This document shows, one piece after another, positions 6,372-13,196 of a stretch of DNA of 13,196 bases. The translations under genes were made by a program, and so were the position numbers. Position 1 is the stretch's first letter. The number at the start of each line of letters is the position of its first letter. The stretch covers positions 1 through 13,196 of the forward strand of contig CAMWPE010000042.1 in the NCBI GenBank assembly GCA_947176055.1, given 5' to 3'. The DNA comes from an uncultured Desulfovibrio sp. Its GTDB lineage: Bacteria > Desulfobacterota > Desulfovibrionia > Desulfovibrionales > Desulfovibrionaceae. The notes below the pieces were generated by a model. The model was not told where the DNA came from. It made no database searches and worked only from the letters and a program-made list of their open reading frames with translations.

Positions 6372-8288
6372 ATGTCAAACGCGTCCCGCTTGACTCTTAT
6401 CGGTCGCTTGTGCGCGCAATCTTCATATGACACGGCGAAAATTACGAGGCATATTAATCGCTACAGCGAGGGCGAACTGGCCATTCGCGAGTTTGGCGAC
6501 GAACTGAAAGCCATAGGCCAGACTCTCGCCCGGGGTTTTCCGGCGGCGACCATGCGTATGCGATCCGTATCATGGCTGGATTCGCTGGAAAAACGCTCCA
6601 ACCGTCTCGCTTTTAATATCTATATCAATAATATCGCCGCCTTTGGCGCGCTGACGAATCTGCTTAAAACCAGATACGACAATCTCGCGGTCGCGCTTAT
6701 CATCGATCATCCTTTCTTTTTTTACAACGATTACTGCTCGTTCGCGAATAACAATAATCAGCTGAAATGGTATCGCAAAAGTTTTTTTGACAGGGAACTG
6801 TACAGGATCGACAAATTGCTCGCGCCGGTCGAGCGCGCTGTTCCCAAAGAGCGTCTGCGTATTATAGCTTCCAATAATCCCGCTGAGAACGAAAAAGCGA
6901 TTCTTGATTTCTTCGAGGTCCCATGGGACGAGGAGCTGAATAATATCCTAGCTCCTCTTTCAATATCAGGCAAGCGGGCGAACAGATTGTTGCCCGCGAC
7001 AAATAATCAATTCAGTCTTGAAGAATGGCGCGGGATGATCGCGGACTTCGAAAAGGGCGCGTCCGCGGAGCGTCTTGTTAAAAGCGAAGACGCGCGCAAG
7101 CTGGAGGAATATATCGGCAAATATTGGCGCTTCCCCCGCAAGAAATATCCGGAACTGGAAAATGTTTTAGACCAGGCCGCCGAGAAGTTCCTGGAGTCGC
7201 CCGAAACTGAAATCAAGCCTATCGCTCTCGGGAGTTTGGCGGAACGGATTCCGGAAGCTAAAAAGGCGCTAATTCTCGAAACTAATCCGGTGGCGCGACG
7301 GGGTCTGCCTGTCTGGCAACAGGGATTCTTTGAAATTTTATCCGGAGGGAAAGAACGGGACAGGGCCGGTGTTCCCAAATGCTGCGTCCTTACCTTCGCT
7401 TATAATCAGGAAAAATACATAGGGGAATGCATCGAAAGCGTAGCCATGCAGGATCTTGGCAGCGATATGGAGCATATCATAATCGACGACGCGTCGACTG
7501 ATCGCACGCCTGAAATAATACGCGAATACGCGAAAAAATATCCGCGGATAAAGCCGGTATTGTTCAAATACAAACCTCCCAACCTGATCGCGACGGGTTT
7601 TAATCTCTGCAAGAGCCCTTATATAGCCCTGCTCGACGGAGACGATTATTTTACGGACAAATATAAATTGCGCAAACAAATTGACTTCCTCGATGCCAAT
7701 CCAGATTGCGCGATCTGTTTTCATTATACCGAAGTTTTTTACGAAGACGGTCGTCCGTCGCAAATATATCCCAACAGGGCTGTCATGCCTGATCAATCGA
7801 TGCGGAAATTATCATTGGCCGATCTTTTGCAGGGCAATCCCATGCAGACCAGTTCGGTAATGTACCGCTGGCGTTTCGCCGAAGGCCTGCCCCCATGGTT
7901 CCGCGACGATCTGGTGCCAGGCGACTGGTACTGGCATCTTTTGCACGCGGAGAACGGTAAAATTGGCTTTTTGCCGGAAATAATGAGCCGTTATCGCCGT
8001 CATCCCAACGCCGGTTACGCCAGCGCCGACGGCGATACCGTGGCGCACAGGTTGAAACAGGGCATGCGCGAGCTGGAAACCTATCAAGTCGCGGACGAGT
8101 ATTTTAGGGGAAAATATCACAAGGATTTTCAGCGCCTGGCCAACGGAGTTTTCGCGTCTTATTTGCAAAGATATTCGGACGCCGATGATACTTCGTTTCT
8201 TGACATCGCCGCCAGCGCTTTTCCTGTATTGGCGAAGGGCTTTCTGGAGGAGCTGGAAAAGTCCTCAAAAGAATCTAATAAAAAATAG
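6372..8288 (+). CDS. Two-part protein: sulfotransferase-like N-terminal half and family 2 glycosyltransferase
   Basis: 638 residues. The start is taken as ATG 6372, because AGGAG (6362-6366) is 5 bases upstream and the preceding gene ends at 6370; a TTG at 6318 would overlap that gene. Residues ~335-560 are a GT-A family 2 glycosyltransferase. It opens with CVLTFAYNQEKYIGECIESV, has D372-D373 in IIDDASTDRTPEII, the metal-binding D422-G-D-D in ALLDGDDYF, and the usual late segment LPEIMSRYRRHP. It should transfer a sugar from a nucleotide-sugar to a glycan or other acceptor at the inner membrane or in the cytoplasm. Residues 1-~300 are not a standard GT region. ALIIDHPFFFYNDYCSF (~108-124) and VPKERLRIIASNNP followed by AILDFFEVPW (157-185) recall the 3'-phosphate-binding and C-terminal parts of sulfotransferases, but the usual Arg (RxP) and the N-terminal PAPS loop are not clear. 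That half is therefore tentative, perhaps non-catalytic. Confidence 0.8.
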   Translation: MSNASRLTLIGRLCAQSSYDTAKITRHINRYSEGELAIREFGDELKAIGQTLARGFPAATMRMRSVSWLDSLEKRSNRLAFNIYINNIAAFGALTNLLKTRYDNLAVALIIDHPFFFYNDYCSFANNNNQLKWYRKSFFDRELYRIDKLLAPVERAVPKERLRIIASNNPAENEKAILDFFEVPWDEELNNILAPLSISGKRANRLLPATNNQFSLEEWRGMIADFEKGASAERLVKSEDARKLEEYIGKYWRFPRKKYPELENVLDQAAEKFLESPETEIKPIALGSLAERIPEAKKALILETNPVARRGLPVWQQGFFEILSGGKERDRAGVPKCCVLTFAYNQEKYIGECIESVAMQDLGSDMEHIIIDDASTDRTPEIIREYAKKYPRIKPVLFKYKPPNLIATGFNLCKSPYIALLDGDDYFTDKYKLRKQIDFLDANPDCAICFHYTEVFYEDGRPSQIYPNRAVMPDQSMRKLSLADLLQGNPMQTSSVMYRWRFAEGLPPWFRDDLVPGDWYWHLLHAENGKIGFLPEIMSRYRRHPNAGYASADGDTVAHRLKQGMRELETYQVADEYFRGKYHKDFQRLANGVFASYLQRYSDADDTSFLDIAASAFPVLAKGFLEELEKSSKESNKK

Positions 8289-8324
8289 AATATGCGAGGA
8301 ATGTGAAATAATCAAGGAATATAG

Positions 8325-10154
8325 ATGGCAAAAATTATTCTTATAAGTTTATATGAAGCTAATTATTTGGGCACAAGAATTTTATCTTCTTTCTTAAATA
8401 AGAACGGCCATTTAACGCGCAATCTCTTTTTTAAGGATCTGCGCGAGGAAACTCGCGAGTATCCTATCGAAAATCATATAGGCTATCAATATCTGCGTAA
8501 CTCGGAGATCGTTACCTTAACATATGAAAAAGAGATTTGGAGCAATAAAGAAGAGAAATTACTTAAAAATTATTTGCAAAAAAATGCTCCGGATATAATA
8601 GGTATAAGCGCTCGATCTCCTCTCGCGGGGTTGGCGGGCAAGTTAATAAAAATAATAAAGGGGTCCGCGCCGAACGCGTTGCTAATTGCTGGAGGCTATG
8701 GACCTACCCTTGAAACGGAAAAGTTCCTTGATTTTGGCATCGATGTCGTCGTCAGGGGCGACGGAGAGGAAGCCCTCCTCGAATTGGCAAACTGTTATGA
8801 CACGAAGGGAAATTGGCGCCATATAAAGAATGTAGCCTTTAAAAGCGGCGAAAAATATATAATAAATCCATTAAGTGCTCAAGTAAGAAATATTGGCGCG
8901 TATCCGCCTCCAACTTATAGCGACGATATCTGCAGTTTTATTGAATCTGATAAATTATATGAGAATTTTGATCCTTATGGAAAGTTGGATTCGCCTGCGG
9001 CAAGCCCTGGCGTTTATAGCACCTTTATAAGCCGAGGATGCGTAAATTCCTGTTCATACTGCTCGGGAGGTTTGTGGGCTAAATTATATAAACAGGATGG
9101 AGCGCAATCATATAAATCGAGAAAGAGAGATCTTGATCAAGTATTAAATGAACTTGAAGGAATAGATAGAAAAAGTTTCTCATATATCTATTTTGTTGAT
9201 GAGTGCAATACATTGACTACGAAAGAAATTTACCATTTCTTTGGAGAATATAAAAAAAGGGTCGGTCTGCCATTTTTTATATATATGAATTATTTAAAAG
9301 TTATTGAACATCCAGAAATTCTACAATATGTAATAGACGCTGGATTGGATTGCACGGGCGTTGGAGTGCAAACTGGATCTGAAAATTTTGCGGCAAAATT
9401 TTTTACGCGAAAGAATAAGAACTCTATTTATTTAAAATATCTTAATTTATTGTTTTCTTCATATTTGTCAGCTCAAATTCAGATGATTGAAGGACATTGT
9501 TACGAGGATGATGAGACATTTCGCGAGAATCTCGATTTTATAAAATTAATTCCTTTCGATCCCTTGGATCGATTTAGAATGAGATTGCATATATTTCGTC
9601 TTAAAGTTTTTCCTAAGGCTCCTATGGTTCAAATCGCCCCCCGAGTTATCAAAGAACCTATGACAGCGAAAGAATGGTGGAGGCGAGCCCTTTTAATGGA
9701 ATTGAGACAATTTGGCACAGACGAAGAAGTGGAATACGCCCTTTCCAATACTGAATTTGTAAAGGAACCGGCTTTATTAAAGAGATTCGCGCTTGATATC
9801 TTGCGTAGAGTTCAAATAAATTTATTAGAGAAAATTTTAAATAGAGTTAAAAATAAAGAAATATTTTTTTATGGTATAGGAAATCAATTTCAAAAAAATT
9901 GGAAATTTTTTAAAGAAAGGGGAATCATTCCAAAGGCATTTTTGATTGATACTAAATTTATTAACTCGTCCCCAAGCCACATCGAAAATATACCAGTACG
10001 CGCTCATGATCAATGCGAAGAAGAGCTGCAGAATGCTCATACTTTTATATTTACTAATAATTCAGGCGCAATCTATCGTTCTCTAATAAATAGATATTCT
10101 ATTGATAGAAATAATATATCAGCGTGTATAACTACTGAACCGCTGGCTCATTAA
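8325..10154 (+). CDS. RSAM2: B12-binding/radical SAM protein, intact cluster motif
   Basis: 609 residues. ATG 8325 follows AAGGA (8314-8318), and the gene begins 36 bp after the glycosyltransferase stop, so it is probably in the same operon. Residues ~1-155 are the cobalamin-binding-type domain: E11-A-N13-Y-L-G16 stands where DxHxxG would be, so the His ligand is absent; IAGGYGPT starts at residue 121. The radical SAM motif is complete: C239-V-N-S-C243-S-Y-C246 in SRGCVNSCSYCSGG. VDEC, GVQTGS and MIEGH follow, as in the paralogues. The C-terminal ~100 residues (EIFFYGIGNQF, then IENIPVRA, HTFIFTNNS) match the Rossmann-like domain of RSAM1 and RSAM3. B12-dependent radical SAM enzymes methylate unreactive carbons or phosphorus or rearrange rings; which reaction applies here cannot be read. 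The coding sequence is clearly more AT-rich than the preceding genes. Confidence 0.85.
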   Translation: MAKIILISLYEANYLGTRILSSFLNKNGHLTRNLFFKDLREETREYPIENHIGYQYLRNSEIVTLTYEKEIWSNKEEKLLKNYLQKNAPDIIGISARSPLAGLAGKLIKIIKGSAPNALLIAGGYGPTLETEKFLDFGIDVVVRGDGEEALLELANCYDTKGNWRHIKNVAFKSGEKYIINPLSAQVRNIGAYPPPTYSDDICSFIESDKLYENFDPYGKLDSPAASPGVYSTFISRGCVNSCSYCSGGLWAKLYKQDGAQSYKSRKRDLDQVLNELEGIDRKSFSYIYFVDECNTLTTKEIYHFFGEYKKRVGLPFFIYMNYLKVIEHPEILQYVIDAGLDCTGVGVQTGSENFAAKFFTRKNKNSIYLKYLNLLFSSYLSAQIQMIEGHCYEDDETFRENLDFIKLIPFDPLDRFRMRLHIFRLKVFPKAPMVQIAPRVIKEPMTAKEWWRRALLMELRQFGTDEEVEYALSNTEFVKEPALLKRFALDILRRVQINLLEKILNRVKNKEIFFYGIGNQFQKNWKFFKERGIIPKAFLIDTKFINSSPSHIENIPVRAHDQCEEELQNAHTFIFTNNSGAIYRSLINRYSIDRNNISACITTEPLAH

Positions 10155-10180
10155 AATTATTTATAATATATAATAATTTT
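10153..10180 (+). terminator. AT-only inverted repeat after RSAM2, possible weak terminator
   Basis: AAAATTATT (10153-10161) is the exact inverse of AATAATTTT (10172-10180), around a 10-base loop that can itself pair. It overlaps the RSAM2 stop codon (10152-10154). The stem has no G-C pairs, so its strength as a terminator is doubtful; a symmetrical AT element could act in either direction. Confidence 0.3.
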
Positions 10181-10360
10181 CCATAGCGCTCGTTTTATTA
10201 GCTCAACAAGTTTGTTCTGAGTAACTATAATTAGAGCGCATTGCGATTGAAAATCTTCAATACTTTATGGCGGATTCGTCTGGCAAAGATTCCCGCGAAG
10301 TTATTGCCATCCGAGCTTGTCTCGCTGGTAAAGAGAATTTCAAGAGCGATTTGCTATAAG
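10155..10360. other. Non-coding stretch between RSAM2 and the glycosyltransferase remnant
   Basis: After the AT-only inverted repeat, about 180 bases hold no credible gene. Short open stretches exist in two frames. One (10267-10359) is open up to a TAA directly before the remnant and could be degraded coding sequence from the same lost gene, but I find no convincing match to the upstream part of the intact glycosyltransferase gene. No promoter was identified. Confidence 0.4.
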
Positions 10361-10506
10361 AATTTTCAGCGCCTGGCAACTGGACTTTCGCTTCCTATTT
10401 GCAAAGGTATTTGGACGCCGATGATACTTCGTTTCTTGACAGGGGCGCCAATGCTATTCCTATATTGACTAAGGGCTTTCTGGAGGAATTGGGGAAGGCG
10501 AACTGA
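10361..10506 (+). pseudogene. Decayed 3' end of a second copy of the glycosyltransferase gene
   Basis: This stretch aligns by eye with the 3' end of the intact gene (about 8121-8264). Shared blocks include TTTTCAGCGCCTGG, GGACGCCGATGATACTTCG and AAGGGCTTTCTGGAGGA, with scattered substitutions between them. A one-base deletion after CAGCGCCTGG (near 10376) breaks the ancestral frame. After the shift the frame reads LQRYLDADDTSFLD, matching LQRYSDADDTSFLD of the intact protein, and ends at TGA 10504-10506. The remaining ~590 codons of the copy are missing or unrecognisable. It is therefore a gene relic, not a functional gene. It marks a former second glycosyltransferase between RSAM2 and RSAM3. 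Confidence 0.85.
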
Positions 10507-10663
10507 TAAAACCTGAGAATTTTATATTAATTATTCTAGGGATTAATCTATATCTTGATATTTTTATTATTAAATATTTAACTTTATGAATCAAATATAA
10601 ATCGCTATCTTTTTTATTGTTTAATTAATGATTATAAGTTAACGATTGCTTTGGAGTAATAGA
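10507..10663. other. AT-rich leader of RSAM3
   Basis: 157 bases, very AT-rich, with no gene. TTGATA (10555-10560) could be a -35 box, but the best -10 candidate at about 17 bases (TTAACT) is poor, so no promoter is asserted. GGAG (10653-10656) at the end is the ribosome-binding site of RSAM3. Confidence 0.4.
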
Positions 10664-12475
10664 ATGAATATAGTTTTGTCTGTATTTTATGATCCCAAAG
10701 ATCTGGGAATCAGATATTTGACAACATGGTTGCGCGATAAGGGACATAATGTAAAGATCGTCGCTTTAAAAACCCAGAGCGATGTGTTGCCTGTTCCCAT
10801 AGCTACTACGAAGGAAAAGGTAGATAAGTGTAATCTGATCAGGGATGGTCAAATATCGGAATTTATTCAAAATGATATTACTCCGGAAGAATTGCGCTTA
10901 TTTACGGAAGAGATTGCGAAAGCTAAACCTGACGTCATAGGATTCGGTACCAGATCTAAAAATTTTAAATATCTGGATAGAATAATCCCTGCCATGAAGA
11001 AAGCCGCGCCCAACGCTTTTTTGATAGCAGGAGGCGCCGGACCGACCATCGACCCCCTATTTCCGCTGAAAGCGGGAGTCGACGCAGTCAATAGGGGCGA
11101 AGGCGAATACGCTATGGAAGAATTGCTCGAGGCTTTAAGCTCCGGCAAGGAATGGAGAGGTATTAAAAATATATCTTATCTGGACGAGGACAATAATCTA
11201 GTCAACAATCCCTTTCGCTATCCGGAAAAAAAACTTGACAATTTCCCTTTTCCAGCTATGCGACTGGAAAACGATATTGTTATCGAAAATAATGCCGCGA
11301 AGCCGATTTTCGATCCATCCGATACGGATGTGAATTCATTTAGCAATAATTTTAGATACTTTATCCTTGGTTCTCGCGGCTGCATGGGAGATTGTAGTTA
11401 CTGCGGAGGAAGATTCTTTCATAGTATCTATAAAAATGAAGGTCTGACCGTCCCAAGGGTAAGGCAACGCTCATTAAAAAATGTGCTTGCCGAATTAAAA
11501 GAAGCAAAAAAGAAATTTCCCATGCGCGTAGTTCAGTTCTGGGATGAATTTTTCGTATGGCCGATAGATGAATTAACAGAATTTTTTACAGAATATAAGC
11601 GCGATATAAATTTGCCGTTCTGGATATATCTATCGCCTGATCAACTTTATAATTCGCCGGACTTGCTAAATGCCGTAATGGAGGCCGGCCTGGCTACATT
11701 CTCTGTCGGTCTGCAGACAGGAGACGAGGATTTTTGTAAAAGGATATATAATAGAAAAAATAATAACAAACATATATTGTCGGTATCTCGCGCTATGCTA
11801 GAACGTCATATCCCTGTTCAGTTATTAATGATTTTAGGTAATCCCTTACAAAAAGAAGAGAGTCTTAAGAAAAATTGGGAATTTTTAAGGCAACTCCCCT
11901 TCGATCCTTCATTTGTAAGGAGAGTATGGGTTTCAATTACAAAATTATACGCGCCGCCATACGAGACAAAATTATTTTCCGGACACAAGGAGATATTCTC
12001 AGTCCCTATTTCTAATCGACAATTCTACTATGATTCCCTAATTGCGTTATTTAGCCATATACTCCCTGAATCTGAATTTAATACATTAATTGAAGATAAA
12101 TTTTATAAAGAGAACCCATGGCAATTAGGTAATCTTTTAATAAATACCTATGAAAGCGAACACCGCAAATATTTAAATACAAGGATAAAAGATTTAGGCG
12201 AATCTGAAGTTTACTATTGGGGAAATGGTAGCGCTTACGGGAAAAGAAAAAATCTTTTCCAGAGCGTAAAACCAATTGCTCTTTTTAACGATCTACCAGG
12301 AAACAATTTGAAAGAAGTTGACGGTATCCCAGTCATTTATCCTATGAAAGAAGAGATAGATAATGAAAAACCGTTAGTAATTTTTGCGCGCTCCCAATAT
12401 ATCCATTCCCTATACAAAAAAGCGAAGTATGAATTAGGTTTTAAAAATATTATAACTGCGGCAAATATTGATTAG
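10664..12475 (+). CDS. RSAM3: B12-binding/radical SAM protein, intact cluster motif
   Basis: 603 residues from ATG 10664, chosen because GGAG (10653-10656) stands 7 bases upstream and MNIVLSVFYDPKD matches the N-termini of the paralogues; an upstream TTG at 10646 has no such site. The N-terminal ~155 residues are the cobalamin-binding-type domain, with D10-P-K12-D-L-G15 in place of DxHxxG (Lys instead of His) and AGGAGPT from residue 122. The radical SAM motif C240-M-G-D-C244-S-Y-C247 is complete. WDEFF, GLQTGD and YNRK follow as in RSAM1. The C-terminal domain (~512-603; VYYWGNGSAYG, then VDGIPVIYP, PLVIFARS) is the shared Rossmann-like module. It appears somewhat closer to RSAM1 in these motifs than RSAM2 is. 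The next gene starts 8 bases after its stop, so the two form an operon and may act together. Substrate unknown. Confidence 0.85.
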   Translation: MNIVLSVFYDPKDLGIRYLTTWLRDKGHNVKIVALKTQSDVLPVPIATTKEKVDKCNLIRDGQISEFIQNDITPEELRLFTEEIAKAKPDVIGFGTRSKNFKYLDRIIPAMKKAAPNAFLIAGGAGPTIDPLFPLKAGVDAVNRGEGEYAMEELLEALSSGKEWRGIKNISYLDEDNNLVNNPFRYPEKKLDNFPFPAMRLENDIVIENNAAKPIFDPSDTDVNSFSNNFRYFILGSRGCMGDCSYCGGRFFHSIYKNEGLTVPRVRQRSLKNVLAELKEAKKKFPMRVVQFWDEFFVWPIDELTEFFTEYKRDINLPFWIYLSPDQLYNSPDLLNAVMEAGLATFSVGLQTGDEDFCKRIYNRKNNNKHILSVSRAMLERHIPVQLLMILGNPLQKEESLKKNWEFLRQLPFDPSFVRRVWVSITKLYAPPYETKLFSGHKEIFSVPISNRQFYYDSLIALFSHILPESEFNTLIEDKFYKENPWQLGNLLINTYESEHRKYLNTRIKDLGESEVYYWGNGSAYGKRKNLFQSVKPIALFNDLPGNNLKEVDGIPVIYPMKEEIDNEKPLVIFARSQYIHSLYKKAKYELGFKNIITAANID

Positions 12476-12483
12476 GAGTTATT

Positions 12484-13196
12484 ATGGCTAGATGCGATTG
12501 GATAGAATCACATTTGAATATATTGCCTGAACATTTAAGTCCCTGTTGCGCTATCTATTTGCCAAATATTCCAAAATTTACAAGGAATAATGACGGCAAT
12601 GATATAAAAAATTACAAAATCTATATCGCAAGATTCTATGAAAAAATGCAGGCAAATCCCGATTTATGTAAGGGATGCGAGCTGAAAATAGATACCTCTC
12701 CGCAATACATGGATCCTGAAAATATGATTTTTAAAAGAATCATGATTAATATACACCAGCATCTGTGCAATTGCGGATGCGCCTATTGCTCTATTGAAAC
12801 GTCGCGTAATCCAGTAATCCCTCCTCTCGCTCCGATTATCGCTCAGCTTGAAGAGACTAACAGTATCAATTCTTCTACAGATTTTAATTGGGGAGGCGGC
12901 GAATCGTCTATATATAAAGAATTTATTTCAATTGCTCCAAAGCTGGCTGAAAAGGGATATAAGCAAAATATTTTTTCTAATGGCATAGTTTATAGTCCAA
13001 CAATAAATGAAATATTAACTAATGGAGTTGGCACCGTAACAATCAGCCTTGATTCTTACGATCGCGACAGTTTCTTAAGGATGAAGAAAGTTGATCGTTA
13101 TTCAAAAGCTTTAAAAACTATTGAAAAATACGTTAACTCTGCCAAAGATAAAAATTCAGTAATTATAAAATATATAATTACTGAAGATAATAATGA
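12484..13196 (+). CDS. Radical SAM protein with N-terminal SPASM-like cysteines, 5' part (runs off the window)
   Basis: Open from ATG 12484 to the window end with no stop, 237 codons visible. AGGAG (12474-12478) overlaps the RSAM3 stop and is 5 bases from the start, so translation is coupled. Visible cysteines come in two groups. The N-terminal set is C4, C21-C22, C62 and C65 (patterns SPCC and LCKGC), like the auxiliary-cluster site of SPASM/twitch domains but placed before the barrel. The SAM cluster motif is C95-N-C-G-C99-A-Y-C102, a proper CxxxCxxC with an extra Cys at 97. NWGGGES at 135-141 is the SAM-binding GGE-type motif, and VTISLDSYD follows. It has no B12 domain and is not a paralogue of the other three. 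Enzymes of this type often modify peptides or carry out anaerobic oxidations; the substrate here is not indicated. Very AT-rich. Confidence 0.8.
   Translation, partial: MARCDWIESHLNILPEHLSPCCAIYLPNIPKFTRNNDGNDIKNYKIYIARFYEKMQANPDLCKGCELKIDTSPQYMDPENMIFKRIMINIHQHLCNCGCAYCSIETSRNPVIPPLAPIIAQLEETNSINSSTDFNWGGGESSIYKEFISIAPKLAEKGYKQNIFSNGIVYSPTINEILTNGVGTVTISLDSYDRDSFLRMKKVDRYSKALKTIEKYVNSAKDKNSVIIKYIITEDNN

Noticed and set aside
10267..10359. SSGKDS peptide resembling the PP-loop motif of ATP pyrophosphatases
   Set aside because: Only 30 codons, lacks SGGKDS proper and has no domain around it; chance match.
10241..10468. 75-codon open frame as a small gene
   Set aside because: Its second half reads through the glycosyltransferase relic in a different frame after the deletion; it has no ribosome site and no coding character.
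10646..10663. Upstream TTG start for RSAM3
   Set aside because: GGAG at 10653-10656 is placed for ATG 10664, and the resulting N-terminus matches the paralogues.

Overview
The window comes from a Gram-negative bacterium. It starts inside a tol (envelope-integrity) cluster, passes through two tRNA genes, and then enters an accessory region rich in radical SAM enzymes. The tol part and tRNAs are GC-rich by eye and look like core genome. The lineage cannot be fixed from sequence alone; the style of the TolB and TolA-like proteins would suit a deltaproteobacterial (Desulfobacterota-type) genome, but that is a guess.

Layout: 1-578 is the 3' part of a tolA-like gene, with a Pro/Lys periplasmic spacer, a Gly hinge and a TolA/TonB C-terminal domain. 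845-1915 is an exported protein with two TonB/TolA C-terminal-type domains joined by a long Lys/Ala/Pro linker. 1974-3287 is tolB. No pal follows; instead a clear sigma70-type promoter drives tRNA-Val(CAC) and tRNA-Asp(GTC), closed by a strong hairpin terminator.

From 3784 onward there are three paralogous proteins of about 600 residues. Each has an N-terminal cobalamin-binding-type domain, a central radical SAM domain and a C-terminal Rossmann-like domain: RSAM1 at 3784-5541, RSAM2 at 8325-10154 and RSAM3 at 10664-12475. Between RSAM1 and RSAM2 lie a class I SAM methyltransferase (5663-6370) and a large protein (6372-8288) whose C-terminal half is a family 2 glycosyltransferase and whose N-terminal half faintly resembles a degenerate sulfotransferase. 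A fourth, different radical SAM protein with an N-terminal SPASM-like cysteine set starts at 12484 and runs off the window.

The main new observations are these. (1) RSAM1 has lost the middle cysteine of its CxxxCxxC motif (CGC Arg where TGC would be Cys) but keeps a DxHxxG cobalamin motif, while RSAM2 and RSAM3 show the reverse. (2) About 145 bp between RSAM2 and RSAM3 is a decayed copy of the 3' end of the glycosyltransferase gene, which implies that a glycosyltransferase-RSAM unit was duplicated in tandem and one glycosyltransferase copy was lost. (3) The C-terminal Rossmann-like domain shared by the three RSAM proteins resembles domains found in sugar-nucleotide and glycan enzymes. Together with the glycosyltransferase and methyltransferase, this suggests a pathway that modifies a surface glycan or a small glycosylated metabolite by B12-dependent radical chemistry. 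The product is not identifiable from the sequence. The region after about 8290 is much more AT-rich than the tol region, consistent with separate ancestry of the last genes.
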